Part shown: positions 1 to 13,088 of the stretch, one piece after another
How the letters are laid out: every line of letters starts with the position of its first letter
How positions within the stretch are numbered: position 1 is the stretch's first letter
Assembly: GCF_000321225.1 (NCBI RefSeq)
Contig: NW_004451886.1
Coordinates: 1-64,000, forward strand
Direction: 5' to 3'
Origin: Odobenus rosmarus divergens
Lineage: Eukaryota; Chordata; Mammalia; Carnivora; Odobenidae
Length of the DNA: 64,000 bases
The notes under the pieces: model-generated
Told to the model about the DNA's origin: nothing
The model's input: only the letters and a program-made list of their open reading frames with translations
The model's database searches: none
Made by a program: the position numbers and the translations under genes

Positions 1-14
1 AAAAAAAAAAAAAA
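1..14. repeat. Poly(A) tract at window edge
   Basis: Fourteen A residues open the window. This is probably the 3' tail of a plus-strand retroposon whose body lies outside the window. The parent element cannot be identified. Confidence 0.5.
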
Positions 15-369
15 GAAATCACTAAGTACCAGGCATCATGAAAACTGCTTGCATTTATCTCAGCTGCCTCCGGCAACAAAGTGAGTAATTCCTAAAGAAT
101 GTGAGGAAGGTTCTGATCAAACTTTACATATGCCACACGTATCCTTATCACTGCCATTGAAATAACTGGTTTTCCATCTATAACATCTCTCAAATTCCAG
201 ATAAATTCTTCTCATTGGCAGAATCTATATTGGAAGTCTGGTAAAAAGATCCTGGGAAATAAATTTCCAATTTTTCTAGGCTCTGATTTCCATATTGGGG
301 GGGGGAGAAATTAGTGAAAATGAATGCTGGTTAAAGAAAAGGAAAAAAAAAAAAAAGAAAAGAAAAAAG

Positions 370-892
370 AGAAAGCAAAGTTTAGGATACCTATTAAGCA
401 TGGATGAGGTGATGATGACTAGACAGCTGGATATATAGCTCTGGAAATCAGGAGAGAGGTCCAGGATAATAATCTACAATTTCAAGTACAGAGTGTAGAT
501 ACAATTTAAAGTCCTAGTTGCTTTGGAATAAGAACCTATGAAGTATGTATGGGTAGAGAACAGAGGAGGTTCACTGACTCTGCCTTAGGCCATTCCAATA
601 TTTCACATGAGGAAAAAAACATAGATCAGTTATTTCACCCAAGAAACAGAGACCAATCAGGGATTGATGAGAAAGACTAAGAGAGTGTGGATCTCAAATT
701 CAAGCAATAACATGTTTCAAGAAGTAAGAAACCATTAATCACATTAAATGCCCCTGAGAGGTTGCGTAGGATGAGGACTCTGAAATGACCATGGGTTTTA
801 GAAAAATAGAGGTTATTTTACTCTGACAAGAGTACTTTTGGTAGATAAGTGGCAGAATGGAGACCTTTCGTACATTTAACATTGATTTTAAA
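370..892 (+). repeat. Ancient mammalian interspersed repeat, family not assigned
   Basis: The order of phrases (ggagagaggtccaggat, then taggatgaggactctgaaatgaccatgg, split here as 'taggatgaggactctg' plus 'aaatgaccatgg', then ctctgacaagagtac) resembles an old mammal-wide LINE-like repeat recognised by eye. It is heavily diverged and has no open frame. A family name would need a RepeatMasker run. Confidence 0.35.
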
Positions 893-905
893 AAAGTGAC
901 CACTA

Positions 906-1108
906 GGGGCACCTGGGTGGCTTAGTCGTTAAGCGTCTGCCTTCGGCACAGGTCAGGATTCCAGGGTCCTGGGATCAAGCCCCGCATCGGGCTCCCTGCT
1001 CAGCAGGAAGCCTGCTTCTCCCTCTCCCACACCCCTGCTTGTTTCCTCTCTCACTGTCATTCTCTCTGTCAAATAAATAAATAAAATCTTTAAAAAAATA
1101 AAAATAAT
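906..1108 (+). mobile_element. CAN-SINE, full length
   Basis: The tRNA-derived head is followed by a CT-rich linker and an A-rich tail. A 13-bp perfect TSD (aaagtgaccacta) lies at 893-905 and 1109-1121, which shows L1-driven retroposition and a fairly recent age. Confidence 0.95.
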
Positions 1109-1564
1109 AAAGTGACCACTAATCATTATACAAGACACATATGTTAGGATTATATAATCAGTGGATACCTTCCTTTTGTCATAAAAACTGACTACTCAAA
1201 CTAAATAACTAATCCTGTAAATCCATTATGGCTGTGACCAAATGCCTTAGAAATTAAATAACACTTTCGATAATCCAATTGGTGGATGATAGGATCTTGG
1301 ACTTTCTTGGTTGATATTGAGATAGAGAAAAGTGGGCAAATAAGAGATGGGGAGGTAAGGCACCTTAGTGAATAAATCTATTGACAAAGATAATACATAA
1401 ATCATCCAATTCGTTCACAGTGAGGCACTAAAAATAAACTTTAAATAATTTCTCATGGTAGAATTAGTCCAGATTCCCATGTTATCAATGCAGTACCTTC
1501 TAACTGAACAATATATCCTAAAGAAAATAGTATTTAAAGTCAAAAGTAAAGGAAAATAACTTTT

Positions 1565-1735
1565 GAGCCCTGCTATGTATTAGGCTTATGTGTGTTTAAT
1601 CCTCCCAATCCTTCTTTGTTAAATAAGGTAACTGAGGCTTCCAGAGATGATAATTTGTCCCCAGTCTAGTCAATGCTAGATCTGGGGTTCAAACACAAGC
1701 CCGAGCCAGCTCTTTCCACTTTGACTGCCCTTGGT
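1565..1735 (-). repeat. MIR fragment
   Basis: The phrase aaggtaactgaggcttccag followed by gatctggggttcaaac is the reverse-complement core of the ancient tRNA-derived MIR SINE. It is diverged and lacks a visible TSD, as expected of its age. Confidence 0.7.
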
Positions 1736-4685
1736 TTTATGTTTCTCTTATTCTTAGGAAAGTGGTGTACACATATATTATATAGGTAATAAAATATATG
1801 TATTATATTAAAATATATATGAGAAGGAACATCGTCCCCTACCACATCCTAGACTTTATGTTTATGATAGATAGGAATAAATGAGACAGCTATGGAACAG
1901 TATTTTATAAACCACAGAACTATAAAACATTAGAGATACAACAGGATTTACAGATCATTTTTTTGACATTTTTAAAGTAATGACTTTGAATTAGATATAC
2001 CACTTTTTCAAAGGGGGATTTATTTTTATCAAAGTCAGATATAAAACAAACAAAAACAAGAATACTAGAATTATGACGAGCTGGTGAATTTTAGGCAAAT
2101 CCTTTACCTACCCAGGAAAAATCTGAAGCTATCCAACAACGTATTTTCAACAAAAAAGAGTCTCCCACGTCTGTGAAGCATCCAGAAAGATGAATAAAGC
2201 ATCAGAAATGTAGAGCAAAAAGCTTGCAAGAGGGAAGGAGGCCTACTATTCTGGATAATGATACCAACAAAGGTTCCAATGACATTCTGAACATTTACAC
2301 ATAATTTCATCAGCAAGCTAAAAAAGCAAAATGTCTGTACTCTTAACCTATTTAGAGAAAAAAAGCCTTATGCATTTTTTTAACAGAACTTTGGGAGTGA
2401 GTTCTTCTGAAAAATCAATAGGCTTAGCAATCTGAAATGTCAATTAAAAACTTCCTTTATAATTAATTATACTGTGAAACCTACTGCTCTGTAGCTAAAC
2501 AACTAAAATTTATAGATAAGGTAATATCACTATCTAAATTTTAGTAGATTTTTTTATGTTCAAAAATAATTACACAAAATTTCAGGTGTGTTATTTCAAA
2601 TCAGAAACATAAGATAAAATGATGATCTCAGTTCTATCATCTCAGAAATTTTAAACAGCATGAATTAAATGTCAGCTACTTAAATGTTGGCATGAAATCA
2701 AAAACTGTTTCATTTCTTGTTCTTCTACTAGTATGATTTTTGTTCAGAATATATTAAGTATATCAAATACAAGAATATTTATGTAAAAAAACTGCATACA
2801 TTTAAAATCAGTATTTGATTAGCTTATACAGGTTTTCTTTGTCACTTTTTCACTTTTCCCTCCTACCTCATCTTAAATCTTATATCCATTTTTCTATTTG
2901 CATATTAAATGTTTAATCCAAAATAGAATGACAGTAAATATGGACCAGTGAGCTAATGTCATAAAGCCTGTTTGTGATTTTAAAACTTTAATATTATGCT
3001 CTATGCCCAAGTGTCAATAATTCCTTTATAAAATAGAAAGCTATGAAGAAATATCTTAGTTTTAAACCATATGTCTCCAATAAAACACTTGCATAATTAG
3101 AAACTTGGCAACATTTCAGTGAAGTTAAAACTAGACATAATCAGGATCAAAGCAATTAAATTATAATAAAGAGTATGGGACCCATCTGTACTTAAGATAG
3201 ATGATAGAAGTACATTAGAAATATTGACAATAGATTTCACATGAGATGGAAAAATAATGACTTCCCTATTGTCATTTTCTTAGACATTCACCACATTTGT
3301 TATTACCAAATTCTCCAGCTTTGTCTTGTTATATTTTTCCAATTGTCAGCATTAAAAGTTAAAGGCACTATAACTGGATTTAAAACAGTCATGACAAAGG
3401 ATGCTTCCAAACTCTTCCAAGCAGTATTTGCAGCAAACGTTTCGCAGAATTCACAGAAGTTTATTCACACTGCTTCAGTTGTATGGTCTAAGCAGTGGAA
3501 AAGAGAAATAAAAACAATCCACCAGAATGTGTTAAGAATTAGAGAGAATCAAACTGTTTAAACAATCCAGAATATTTAAAGAATTAGAGAAAAGCAAATT
3601 TGATTTGTAACCTCCTCACTAAGACAAGTATAAAATACGAACATATTTATGGCCAAACTTGGAGGATTTTTTTTCTTTTTATGGTTTTATTGTGTATATT
3701 TCTGTATGTGAACTGCCACATAACATAAAACCGGAAAACACATCCTGAACCTTTTGGGAGACATAGCATCCTTCACACATAAATCTTGGTGCCTCTTTAA
3801 CTTGATGGCTAGTGTATGTATTTTGGTCATAACAATAATTTGTGTCAAGCTTAACTATTTTAATTCCTCTCAGAGTCCCTAATGGCCATTAAAGTAGTAA
3901 ATGCTATGGGGCATTATAACAGCCTTTAGTTCTAGAGACACCAGTTACTTGGCATGATTAAAGGTGAGCAAGTTTCAGCTATATAATTATTTTGCATCTC
4001 TTAAACAACCTTTCCTCATTTCAAGCAAATAAAGGAAATAATAAAAACTTTAAAAAAATTATAGGGCCAAAGGAATTAAAAAGAGCATATAGTAAAAGAC
4101 AAATAGCTACCATTATAATTTTAAACTGTTTTTCAAAAACATATGTACTACTATAAATGTAGTTATTAAGCAAAATTATGGGTATTTTCATATCTCTAAC
4201 ATGCAAGATCAAATAAATTCACATATATTATATATCAATATAATAAATTCCAAGTGGGAGTAGAAGAGTTAACTTAGAGTAGTGATGTTAAAGAAAGAAG
4301 AGATATTATTTCTAAACCAGGGTGTCTTATTTGAGGATTCATGGCCACCTCCAGACCTAATTCTTTTAACTCAACTAAATTCCTTTTAACTTTTCTCATT
4401 AGAGAAGATGAGGAAATTTGACCACAGCTTGATGACATTTTAGTCAGGAAAAAAATTTGAAAAATTAATAAACTTCTAGTGAAGTACCTAAATTTTATCT
4501 CTGCAGGTTTTTTTCTCCACTAGCAAATATGAAATTAACTGCAAAAAAATCTGTTTTCCACAGATTAGTGCTTTTTTTCTTTTAATTTTCCTAATTTCTG
4601 GGCTTTGACGTGACAGTGAAAATAAACTTGTTGCCCATCTTCACTTTGGCACTGAAAGGCAATTCACATTGAATTAGTAGTAATT
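1736..4685. other. AT-rich stretch without recognised genes or repeats
   Basis: No SINE, LINE or LTR signature was recognised by eye. A 106-codon plus-strand frame at 3241-3561 shows no domain, no splice context and no family resemblance, so it is treated as chance. The interval may contain very old repeats below visual detection. Confidence 0.5.
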
Positions 4686-4698
4686 TCCTAGTGAATTT

Positions 4699-4883
4699 GG
4701 TTTTTTTATTCTTTTTTTTTTTTTTACAAGGGGGAGGGCAGAGGCAGAGGGAGAGAGAGAATCCTAAGCAGCTCCGTGCTCAGTAAGAGCCCAACATGGG
4801 GCTCAATCTTATGACCCTGAGATCATGACCTGAGCTGAAATCAAGAGTTGGATGCTTAACCAACTGAGGCACCCAGGTGCCCC
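4699..4883 (-). mobile_element. CAN-SINE, older subfamily
   Basis: Poly(T) at the left, a purine-rich linker, and the reverse-complement head ending in caggtgcccc. An imperfect 13-bp TSD (tcctagtgaattt / tcctaatgaattt) lies at 4686-4698 and 4884-4896. Confidence 0.92.
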
Positions 4884-5194
4884 TCCTAATGAATTTTTAA
4901 GGTGGACTATATTTTTAAAGGACAATTTGTGCTTTATAAGAGGTATGTGTAAACTGGAACTTTCTGCTATGGTTAGGACTGCTTCAACGTAAATCTCTCT
5001 TCAACTGGCTAAGGTAGCATTTAAATTTAAATATGCTTCTTCTAATCAGGTACACTCTGGCTTCTAGTCATTCTCCCAACTTTGCATAGATTTCCTATGC
5101 AAATAATACCATTGAATATAAAATTCTTAATTTTCTATGAGCAGCTATGATATTAAATTTTTTTTTTTTTCCCCCACTAGAAAACATAGACATC

Positions 5195-5455
5195 AGTTTA
5201 AGTCAGAGTGATGCACTAGAACTTTCTGGGACTTGGTAGCCACAGACCTGAGTTTCAGTCCTTACTTATCTACTTAAACTGTTGTGTTACTTAAACTGTT
5301 CAGTCTCAGTTTTCTGTAAAATGAGAATATGTATGATAATGCCCATCAAATAAAGTTTTCATGATGATTAGAGGTAATTTATTAGTTCTTAACATATATG
5401 GTGTCTGCTGCTTAGTTGGCACCCATTAAGTGGCAACAATATTATTTTTAAATGT
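5195..5455 (+). repeat. MIR, nearly full length
   Basis: The sequence follows the MIR order: tRNA-like part (cacagacctgagtttcagtc), then core (ctcagttttctgtaaaatga), then the 3' part with a degenerate LINE-like end. It is diverged throughout. Confidence 0.65.
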
Positions 5456-5508
5456 TTTCCAAAGAAGAAGAATGAATATCTGAAGATCTTCATATATCTG
5501 TTTATTTA

Positions 5509-5722
5509 TTTTATTTATTTATTTATTTTTTAAAGATTTTATTTATTTATTTGACAGAGAGAGAGAGAGTGAGAGAGGGAACACAAGCAGGGGGGAGTGG
5601 GAGAGGGAGAAGCAGGCCTCCCCGTGGAGCAGGAAGCCTGATGTGGGGCTCGATCCCAGGACCCTGGGATCATGACCCGAGCCAAAGGCAGCCGCTTAAT
5701 GACTGAGCCACCCAGGCGCCCC
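5509..5722 (-). mobile_element. CAN-SINE, full length
   Basis: TTTA-rich tail, GAGA linker and reverse head ending in caggcgcccc. The 16-bp TSD (tatatctgtttattta) is perfect at 5493-5508 and 5723-5738. Confidence 0.95.
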
Positions 5723-5899
5723 TATATCTGTTTATTTAATGCTAAAAAACATGACAGTTGAGTATAGTGTCTTTAGTATCAGTTTCTTATATTTTGCTAC
5801 TCCTACCTATCCTTCTCCTAACTATGTTTCCTTTAAATATTTTCTTTGGCCCCAACTATATAAAAGGCCTTGTATTTATATATATGAGTTTGTAGAGGC

Positions 5900-6340
5900 T
5901 TGGGGCATCAATTGTTGCAGGCTGGAAGTCAGACGATAGAGATAGCAGGGAAGGGTCTCTGGTTTCTCACCACCTTGCAGAGTGCCATGTTTGCACAGGA
6001 TCCAGAAAGGTTCCCTTGGGGTCTCTCCAGGAGTGGGATTCCAATCTTCTGTGGCTTTCCCTTTTGTGAACAGGCAAAAGAATGGATTTGTGAGAGGGGT
6101 GAAAATTTTTGGGGGTCAAGAGCCAAGAAGAATGGATTTTGGTGCCAATAGTTGAGAAGAATGCTGCCAGCTGCCCAGAAGTTGGAAAACTTGTGCTCTA
6201 GCCCCATAAGATTCTGAGAACAGGGGCAGCCCCTACAGCTGGGGGTACTCAGATAGACCATGGAGGACTTTCAGGGTGGTTGAGCACACAGTGTTACTGG
6301 TCTCTGCTGCTGAGTGGGTGGTGATCATATGCTCTTAAAA
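5900..6340. other. GC-richer segment of unknown origin
   Basis: This block is visibly richer in G and C than its surroundings. It carries overlapping short frames on both strands (5900-6151 plus, 5929-6261 minus), none of which resembles a known protein. Such blocks are often remnants of LTR elements or retrocopies, but no LTR landmark (paired ends, AATAAA) was found. Confidence 0.3.
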
Positions 6341-6553
6341 TCTCTTAGTTTCCTTGTTCACTCTACTAGTCTTCCAGTCTAGTGAGAAGAAAATCCTACC
6401 ATTCTTGAAAGTGTCCTGTGAACATACGTCCACCAATGACCTTGGAGGGACAAAAATTATAAGAACCACTGGCCACAAAGCAATAGTACAAAATCAGATA
6501 AAAATGCCATAGTGTTCTGTATTAAGGTGAAATTCTCTATATGATCAATGTAG

Positions 6554-6772
6554 TTTTATTAATAATATTTATTTATTTACTTATTTATTTATTTATTGAG
6601 AGAGAGAGCATGAGCGTGTGAGTGGGAGGAGGGGCAGAGGGAGAGAATGTCAAGCAGACTGCCTGCTGAGCAAGGAGCCAGGTGCAGGCTGGATCTCAGG
6701 AACCATGAGATCATGACCTGAGCTGAAATCACAAGTTGGTCGCTTAACTGACTAAGCTACCCAGGTGCCCTG
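6554..6772 (-). mobile_element. CAN-SINE, older subfamily
   Basis: Reverse-orientation SINE with a TTTA tail at the left. A 17-bp imperfect TSD (ctatatgatcaatgtag / ctatatgatcgatatag) lies at 6537-6553 and 6773-6789. Confidence 0.93.
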
Positions 6773-7249
6773 CTATATGATCGATATAGTATAACAAACA
6801 GGATTGGGCAGTTGGAACCATGAGCAGTTTGCATGAGAAGGTTCTCTGTTTTCCTGGTAAAGGGCTGTCTCAACACAAAAGCTGCAAGACCTTGTGTGCA
6901 GCTCTACCTTGCTGAGTACTCTGGAGGTAACATTTAAATGTCACAGGTGCCATTTGAGATTCTATATGATAAATAAGATTTTTAAAGTGGTTTGTGAATT
7001 TTGAAGGGCTATAAAGTGTTAATAATTTTAATAGTACTTCGGAAGATCTTGAAAAAGACACATAAACCCCGGTGTTTGAGTGAATATTTTCAAATCCTAG
7101 AAAAAGATAAATGTAATTAAAAACAAATAATAGTTATAGGAAATATAGATTTGTCTCTGTCATAAGTTTTGCTTTTAGTTATTTCCAACAATATAAGTAG
7201 TAAATACTATTTTGTTTGCTCTCTTAGATCATTTCTATAATACTGAGTG

Positions 7250-7412
7250 ATATGTAGATAAGTGAAAAATGGAACAAAACCCTCACAACCAAACATTGTT
7301 AACAGTGGCTTTTTCTGGTAAGAGAAGTTACAGGGATTTTATTTACTTCTTTTATATATTAATACTTATAATTTTTCCATAAGTTCTATGTTATTTTTAT
7401 AATAAAACATCT
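7250..7412 (+). mobile_element. Old L1M 3'-end fragment
   Basis: The run gttaacagtggctttttc and the TA-rich 3' stretch ending in ataataaaaca match the remembered 3' UTR pattern of old L1M elements. It is non-coding and strongly diverged. Confidence 0.4.
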
Positions 7413-7606
7413 GTCTAAAATATGATATAAAATTATTTAACTAATAATAATTTTATATTCTTAAATATTCAAAATCCATACTGCCTACCTGATTTTTGTC
7501 CTGTTCATGGTTGTGTGCTGAGATCATCATTCTTTCCCTCTGATTTCAAGAGATTTCATTATCTTATCATGTCAGTTTTCAAGTAAGTTATAAAATGTAA
7601 CATTTT

Positions 7607-7815
7607 ATTTATTTATTTATTTATTTTTTTTAAGATTTTATTTATTTGGCAGAGACAGACACAGCGAGAGAGGGAACACAAGCAGGGGGAGTGGGAGAGG
7701 GAGAAGCATGCTCTCCACTGAGCAGAGAGCCTGATGCGGGGCTCGATCTCAAGACCCCGAGATCATGACCTGAGCCGAAGGCAGACGCTTAACGACTAAG
7801 CCACCCAGGCACACC
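7607..7815 (-). mobile_element. CAN-SINE, full length
   Basis: Reverse SINE with a T-rich tail at the left and head at the right. The perfect 15-bp TSD aaaatgtaacatttt lies at 7592-7606 and 7816-7830. Confidence 0.96.
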
Positions 7816-7830
7816 AAAATGTAACATTTT

Positions 7831-10017
7831 AAAAATCATCATACAAATTATTAGTATCATCTGTTTTCTACCCTCAAGTATATTAAGATTTAAGGAACAC
7901 TTACAAATCCATTGCTCATTTACATTATTACCAAAGATGTTCTTCTCTGCCAGAACTACAACTTCAGTCTTCCTTCTTCTCATTTTATGATGGATTCAAG
8001 TATAAGATCAACCTTAATAACTGAGGCTTATCCATGTATACTATGAAAATAATGCTCTATTTTTTTTATGCTTTCTCATTGTTCCTATAATAATGCTTTA
8101 ACATTCCTGAGTCATCTTTCACTTGCTGTTCTACTATTAGTTTTATAAAATGAACACAAAATTGAATGTTACTAAACATATTAGATGAATTTCTAAAGGT
8201 TTTCTATGAAATTATATATATATGATATTTCTAACTGATATATTTTATTGAAAGCTCATTAACTCAAAAATAATTTAAGAATATAAACTGTTACTTAAAC
8301 AGAATTGCAGCTGGTATGAAGAAAATTTTGATAATTTTCGTAAGAGTTGAGATGTGCTTTCACATTGATCTTCCGAGCCAGGATCGTTCTAATTTGATGG
8401 TTCTTCTGTAGCTGCTGCGTGCAAGTGTTTCTGAATTGCTTACAAACCTCTTAGAACTGTTTTCCACTGAACTGCTCTTTTGCATTGTGGCCTCTATTGA
8501 GACATTTTAATACAAACATCAGTCTACAATTCATTATTGTATTAATTCTGGGGCTATAAATGAGGACTTATTCCACCACATGACCCAAAATCCCTTTTAT
8601 GAGAACCCACATGAGATGCATCTTTCATTATTTAATATCAAAGAAAAGCTGCTCATAATTACACTGGTGTATTTCAATTTATGAACATAATGGAGAAGTT
8701 TAAGGTCTCAAGATTCTTTGAATACCCTCACTGGTAGGAACCATGCAGTCAGTCTATAATCCTCCTCCAACAACTGGACAGAGCCTGATTTTATAAAGTG
8801 TGTCTAATTATTGCATTCCTGGAGGAATTCAATACAGTATTAAAATTTATTTCCATTCACCCTTATTTACAAATTCATTTAATTTTTTTTAATCTTGTTG
8901 TATTATACTTGTCTCTGTAATTCACCTTATATTTCTTTCTAAAAAGAATGTTATGAAATAAGTCACAAGGAGGCTGGTGCCCTTTTTTAATAAACAATTT
9001 ACATATAGCAACACGGTCATACTGGGAAAAGTTAGACAACTGGGAAAGCAATAGACTTCAAATAATGTATATTCATTTTAAAGTACATATTAATTTTTCC
9101 CTTATAATTTCTACTTGTTCCTATTTTTAGAAATTTGAAGCAATCACATGGGCTATGACGTTGTTCCAAATATTTTAAGCAAATACATGTACAAAGATCC
9201 ATTCAATTATCTTGTTGGTTATTAAAGTGCTTTCTTAAATTTGCAACTTGTGATTATTTCATATTGATAGATGAGGGAAGGAGAGGAAGAGTGATCATAT
9301 TTATGTACTTCAACAAAAGAAAGCAAAAGCTTTGCATTCTTGTAACTATTTATTATATAATTCCATTAATTTTTGGTATTGCACATACTGTAGAGGCAAT
9401 AAAGGTGGAAAAACTGATAAGGTTCTTGGCACTTAGCTCTATATACTAATGAGAAAGGAGTCTTTGATTTTGACTTTTACATAGCAACTTTGGTGAAGAT
9501 GGACCAGTCATCAGTAGGTTTCTGCTGTCCCTACGAGAAAAGGAGCCTGGTTATAGGTCCTTATGAACAACAACAAAAAGGAAGACCAGGAAAAGCTAAT
9601 CTGTCTCAGGAGATTTGCAACTCTTTCACTGGAGGGCACCATGGGATCTTGAGAGAATCCTTGCTTCAAAAAATAGAACAAACGATTAGAAGGAGCAGAT
9701 AGTCAGTGACTTGGTCTTTTTTGGTTACTTCCTCCCCTGTCCCTACTGAAGTAGGTGCTAGGAATGCTTAATATAATCTACCTGTGTGGCTAGCGTGTTG
9801 GGGATAAATTATCTCCCTCTCCCCATCTTATTCTTTCACTAGCTCTGGGACTTTTGGAACATTGGATGAAACTCTGCACAAAGGTACCAGAACCATACTA
9901 GACACTTCTATTGAATGTTTGGCCAACCACGGTATGTAATAGATTAGGAACTCTCCTAAAATGTAAAACAAAGCTTTTCTCTTCCTTAGAAATTACCTAT
10001 ATAAACATTTGTCATAT
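7831..10017. other. Stretch without recognised genes or repeats
   Basis: No mobile-element signature was recognised. The part at about 8330-8960 keeps several CpG sites and is not simple sequence, so it is a reasonable place to test for conserved non-coding sequence. Frames of 61-70 codons at 9264-9702 look like chance. Confidence 0.5.
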
Positions 10018-10468
10018 ACCATCATAGTGAATTGAATAGTGTCCCTCAAAAATTCATGTCTACTCGGAACCTCAGAGTGTGACTTGATTTGGAAGTAAGG
10101 TCTTTTCATATTTAATTAAGGTAAGGATTGAGGAGAGATTATATTAGAGTTGGGTAGGCCCTACATCCAAAGAAAATGTCCTGATAAGATACAGAAAAGG
10201 ACCCAGAGAGATATAGGGAGGAAAACCATGGAAAGACTAAAGCAAAGTTTAGATTTACAATAGCACAAGCCAAAGAAAGCCAGGAGCCACCCGGAGCTAG
10301 AAGAAGCAAAGAAGGATTCTCCCCTAGAACCTTTGTAGGGAAGTTGGGCCTTCTGACATTTGACTTTGGACTTCTGGCCTCCAGACCTGTGGGAGAATAA
10401 GTTTCTGTTTTAAGCCCCCCACTTTGTGGTAATTTGATATGGCATCCCTAGGAAATTAATATAGCCAT
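10018..10468 (+). mobile_element. Solo LTR, MLT1C-like (MaLR)
   Basis: The sequence runs from gaattgaatagtgtccctca through ggacttctggcctccagacc, tgggagaataagtttctg and gtggtaatttgatatggc to an end near aaattaatatag. This is the layout of the MLT1C-type LTR. No partner LTR was found nearby, so it is read as a solo LTR left by recombination. It has no coding capacity. Confidence 0.8.
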
Positions 10469-12068
10469 CTACAGGCCACTTAGACAAATTATTTTAGGTG
10501 TGAAATGATCCAGAAAGGTCTTTGATGATAATATTTTAGTTTTAAATAATTTTTGACCACTACAAACATTCAAAAAGTAAGATACTTATACATACCTGTT
10601 GTTCTTAGCAGCTTGTTAAGATTTTTCATTTTATAGTTGAAACATCTTTTGGGCAAACAGGCCCTGGCTTGTGTAATATCTCTGGAGTCCTCATGTCCAC
10701 AAGAAAACCAATTAAAACTTTTAAAGCGCAACAATTTCATCTGAATAATGAGGGGCTGAATGATGGGTGCAAATAAAACCAGAAATGACAATTGGTGCAG
10801 ACTTAGAGTTTATTGATTAGGACAACTTTTAGGTATAGGGCTCACAGAATGCTCAGTCCCCTGGACTCTATTCAACACTTGGAAAGGGGTCTTTGAGCTG
10901 CACATGCAGAAAGTAAAATGAGTTGGGTTTCAGGAGAGGGACCCAGAGCCTCTGATACTTTCATAGTGAAAAAGGAGTTAGGAGTTGACAGGGACCCCTT
11001 AATTGATTTAGAAGACTTGCATTTGCAACTGGGTTCCAGCCTTGCTGGCATAGGAAACACCCACTCATGGAATGCCACTCTCTAGGGCAGTGTGCTGACC
11101 AATATACGTTTCAGTTGGAAGCCTTGAAGGGCCCTGTTGAAACTGCAAGACTATTATAAGAATGTTAATACAGGATTTACATAAAGATAGATAGAGACTT
11201 TTACCCTGAATTTAGTAGGTACCCTTAAAATGATGTCTACTGTTAAATTTTGAGGGGTAATATAAACAAATGTCATCAATACTTAAATTGATGTCCTGTT
11301 AAAAATTAAACCAACATGCCAATGTACCTGAACTTCTTGTTCTTTCTATTATGAATGACACTTCATATTAATATATTACCATAGGTAAAACATCTGAAGA
11401 AATTTGACTCTTTACATTATTTGGTGTGACTTTATGTTTTACAGCTTTTCTTAAGCCAGTAGATCCCTACTATTACCTATGTCACATTTCATTCAACTCA
11501 AAATGAGCTTTAAGTAGCACTTTAGCTCTATTTATCGATGTAAAAAAAAATTGTAACATTCTGAAGCTCACATAAATAAATGTCAAAATATTTACAAAAG
11601 ACTTCAGTATTACTGTAGATCTGGGGATTAGTATTTCATGATACTTGTATGTCGTTTTTTGATTTAGTGATTTTTAATATTGTTTAATGATTTTTGGTTT
11701 TTTTGCTTTTCCAAGATATTAGTCTGGAAAGGACTGAAAAGCACTGGAATGTAAATAATAGGAAATAAGGAAACACTAACTTTAGAATTTTTATAGACTT
11801 AAATCATAATTTATCCTTTTAGTTATATGACCTCCACTGGATGGCTCAACGGTTTATTTTCCTAAGTCTGAAATGATAGCTTCTTTGTAAGCTTAGAGCT
11901 CCCTATCATTCCTTTCTTTCCTAAGATACTTTTATGTAATAGTATCATTCTTTATAATGGAAACCTGCAACTATGTTGCTAGGCAACATTGTAATAGAGA
12001 CTTACAGCGAACACTTGATCTCATTTCAGTTTTCCCAGTTGAAAGCTTTCGATCGTTGACATTCTGAT
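10469..12068. other. Stretch without recognised genes or repeats
   Basis: AT-rich, with short chance frames on the minus strand (10570-10791, 10872-11078). No repeat family was recognised. Confidence 0.5.
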
Positions 12069-12083
12069 TCAAAATTAATTTCA

Positions 12084-12274
12084 GGGTGCCTGGGTGGTGC
12101 GGTTAGTTGAGAACCTGGCTTTGGTTTCAGCTCAGGTCATGATCTCAGAGTTGTGAGATCGAGCCCTACCTTGGGCTCCATGCTGTGTGGAGTTGGCACG
12201 AGATTCTCTCTCCCTCTCCCTCTGCCCCTCCTGCTCATTCTCTCTCTCTTTCTCTCTCATAAATAAATAAATCG
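12084..12274 (+). mobile_element. CAN-SINE, older subfamily
   Basis: The head starts ggtgcctgggtgg and carries a duplicated-looking ggttagttgag section. The tail is short (ataaataaataaat). An approximate TSD around tcaaaattaat / tcaaattaat flanks it near 12069 and 12275. Confidence 0.9.
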
Positions 12275-12631
12275 TCAAATTAATGTTATCTAAGTGGGCA
12301 TTTGGGACAGAAGATGGTAAGATCATTAAAGCAGTTTTGCTCAAAGTGAAGACAAAGTAAAATGGGCAAGCCTATTTTAAAAGTCCATCAGAATATACTA
12401 AGAAAGAAGAGGCTGGTCATCCTATATAAGTATTGCTTTAATTAGGAACTTCTAGTTACAAAACATAGGGAAAAAGTGTTGAAATTAGAGAAGTAATTTC
12501 TATATTCAATTCATATTTTTGCCTCTGTTTTAATTAGTAGTGACTCTCTTGAAACAATAAAATTCAGTAATTTAGGGGGTTTAGTAGTCCATAATATATG
12601 GACTATTTGAAAGTGGAAAGCTCCCTTTCTG

Positions 12632-13088
12632 TGGTAGGCTGAATAAGGCCCCACACCCAAAGCTATCCACATCCGATCCCTGGAACCTGTAATGGTTACC
12701 TTACATAGGAAAGGAGCTTTGAAGGTGTGTTTAAATTAAGTATTGTTAGAAAGTAGATGAGATTATCCAGGTGGGTCCAATATAATCACAGATATCCTTA
12801 TCAGAGGGCAGCAAGAAGGTCAGAGAAAGTGATGTGATGCCAGAAGCTGGAGGAGAAGAGACGGATGCTAGGCCACTACCTGAGGAGTGGAGGCAGCCTC
12901 TAGAAGCTGGAAAAGTAAGGAAATGGATTCTCCTCTCCAACTGTCAGAACGAACTAGCCCTGCTGACAACTCAGACATTTTCACAATTCAGAATTCTAAT
13001 TTCGGACTATAAGAGAATGAATTAGAGTTGTTTGAAGTCACATAGTTTGTGGTAATTTGTTATGGCAGCAATAGAAAACCAATGCATA
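12632..13088 (+). mobile_element. Solo LTR, MLT1-type (MaLR)
   Basis: Opens with gtaggctgaataaggcccc and contains ggttaccttacatagg, tctagaagctggaaaa and ggattctcctctcc. Ends with gtttgtggtaatttgttatg and a degenerate aaaaccaatgca. The order matches MLT1-type LTRs. It is the same family, in opposite orientation, as the LTR pair at 58.9-62.0 kb. Confidence 0.75.

Noticed and set aside
3241..3561. 106-codon plus-strand frame as a possible gene
   Set aside because: There is no recognised domain, no splice context and no family resemblance. One frame of this length is expected by chance in 64 kb.
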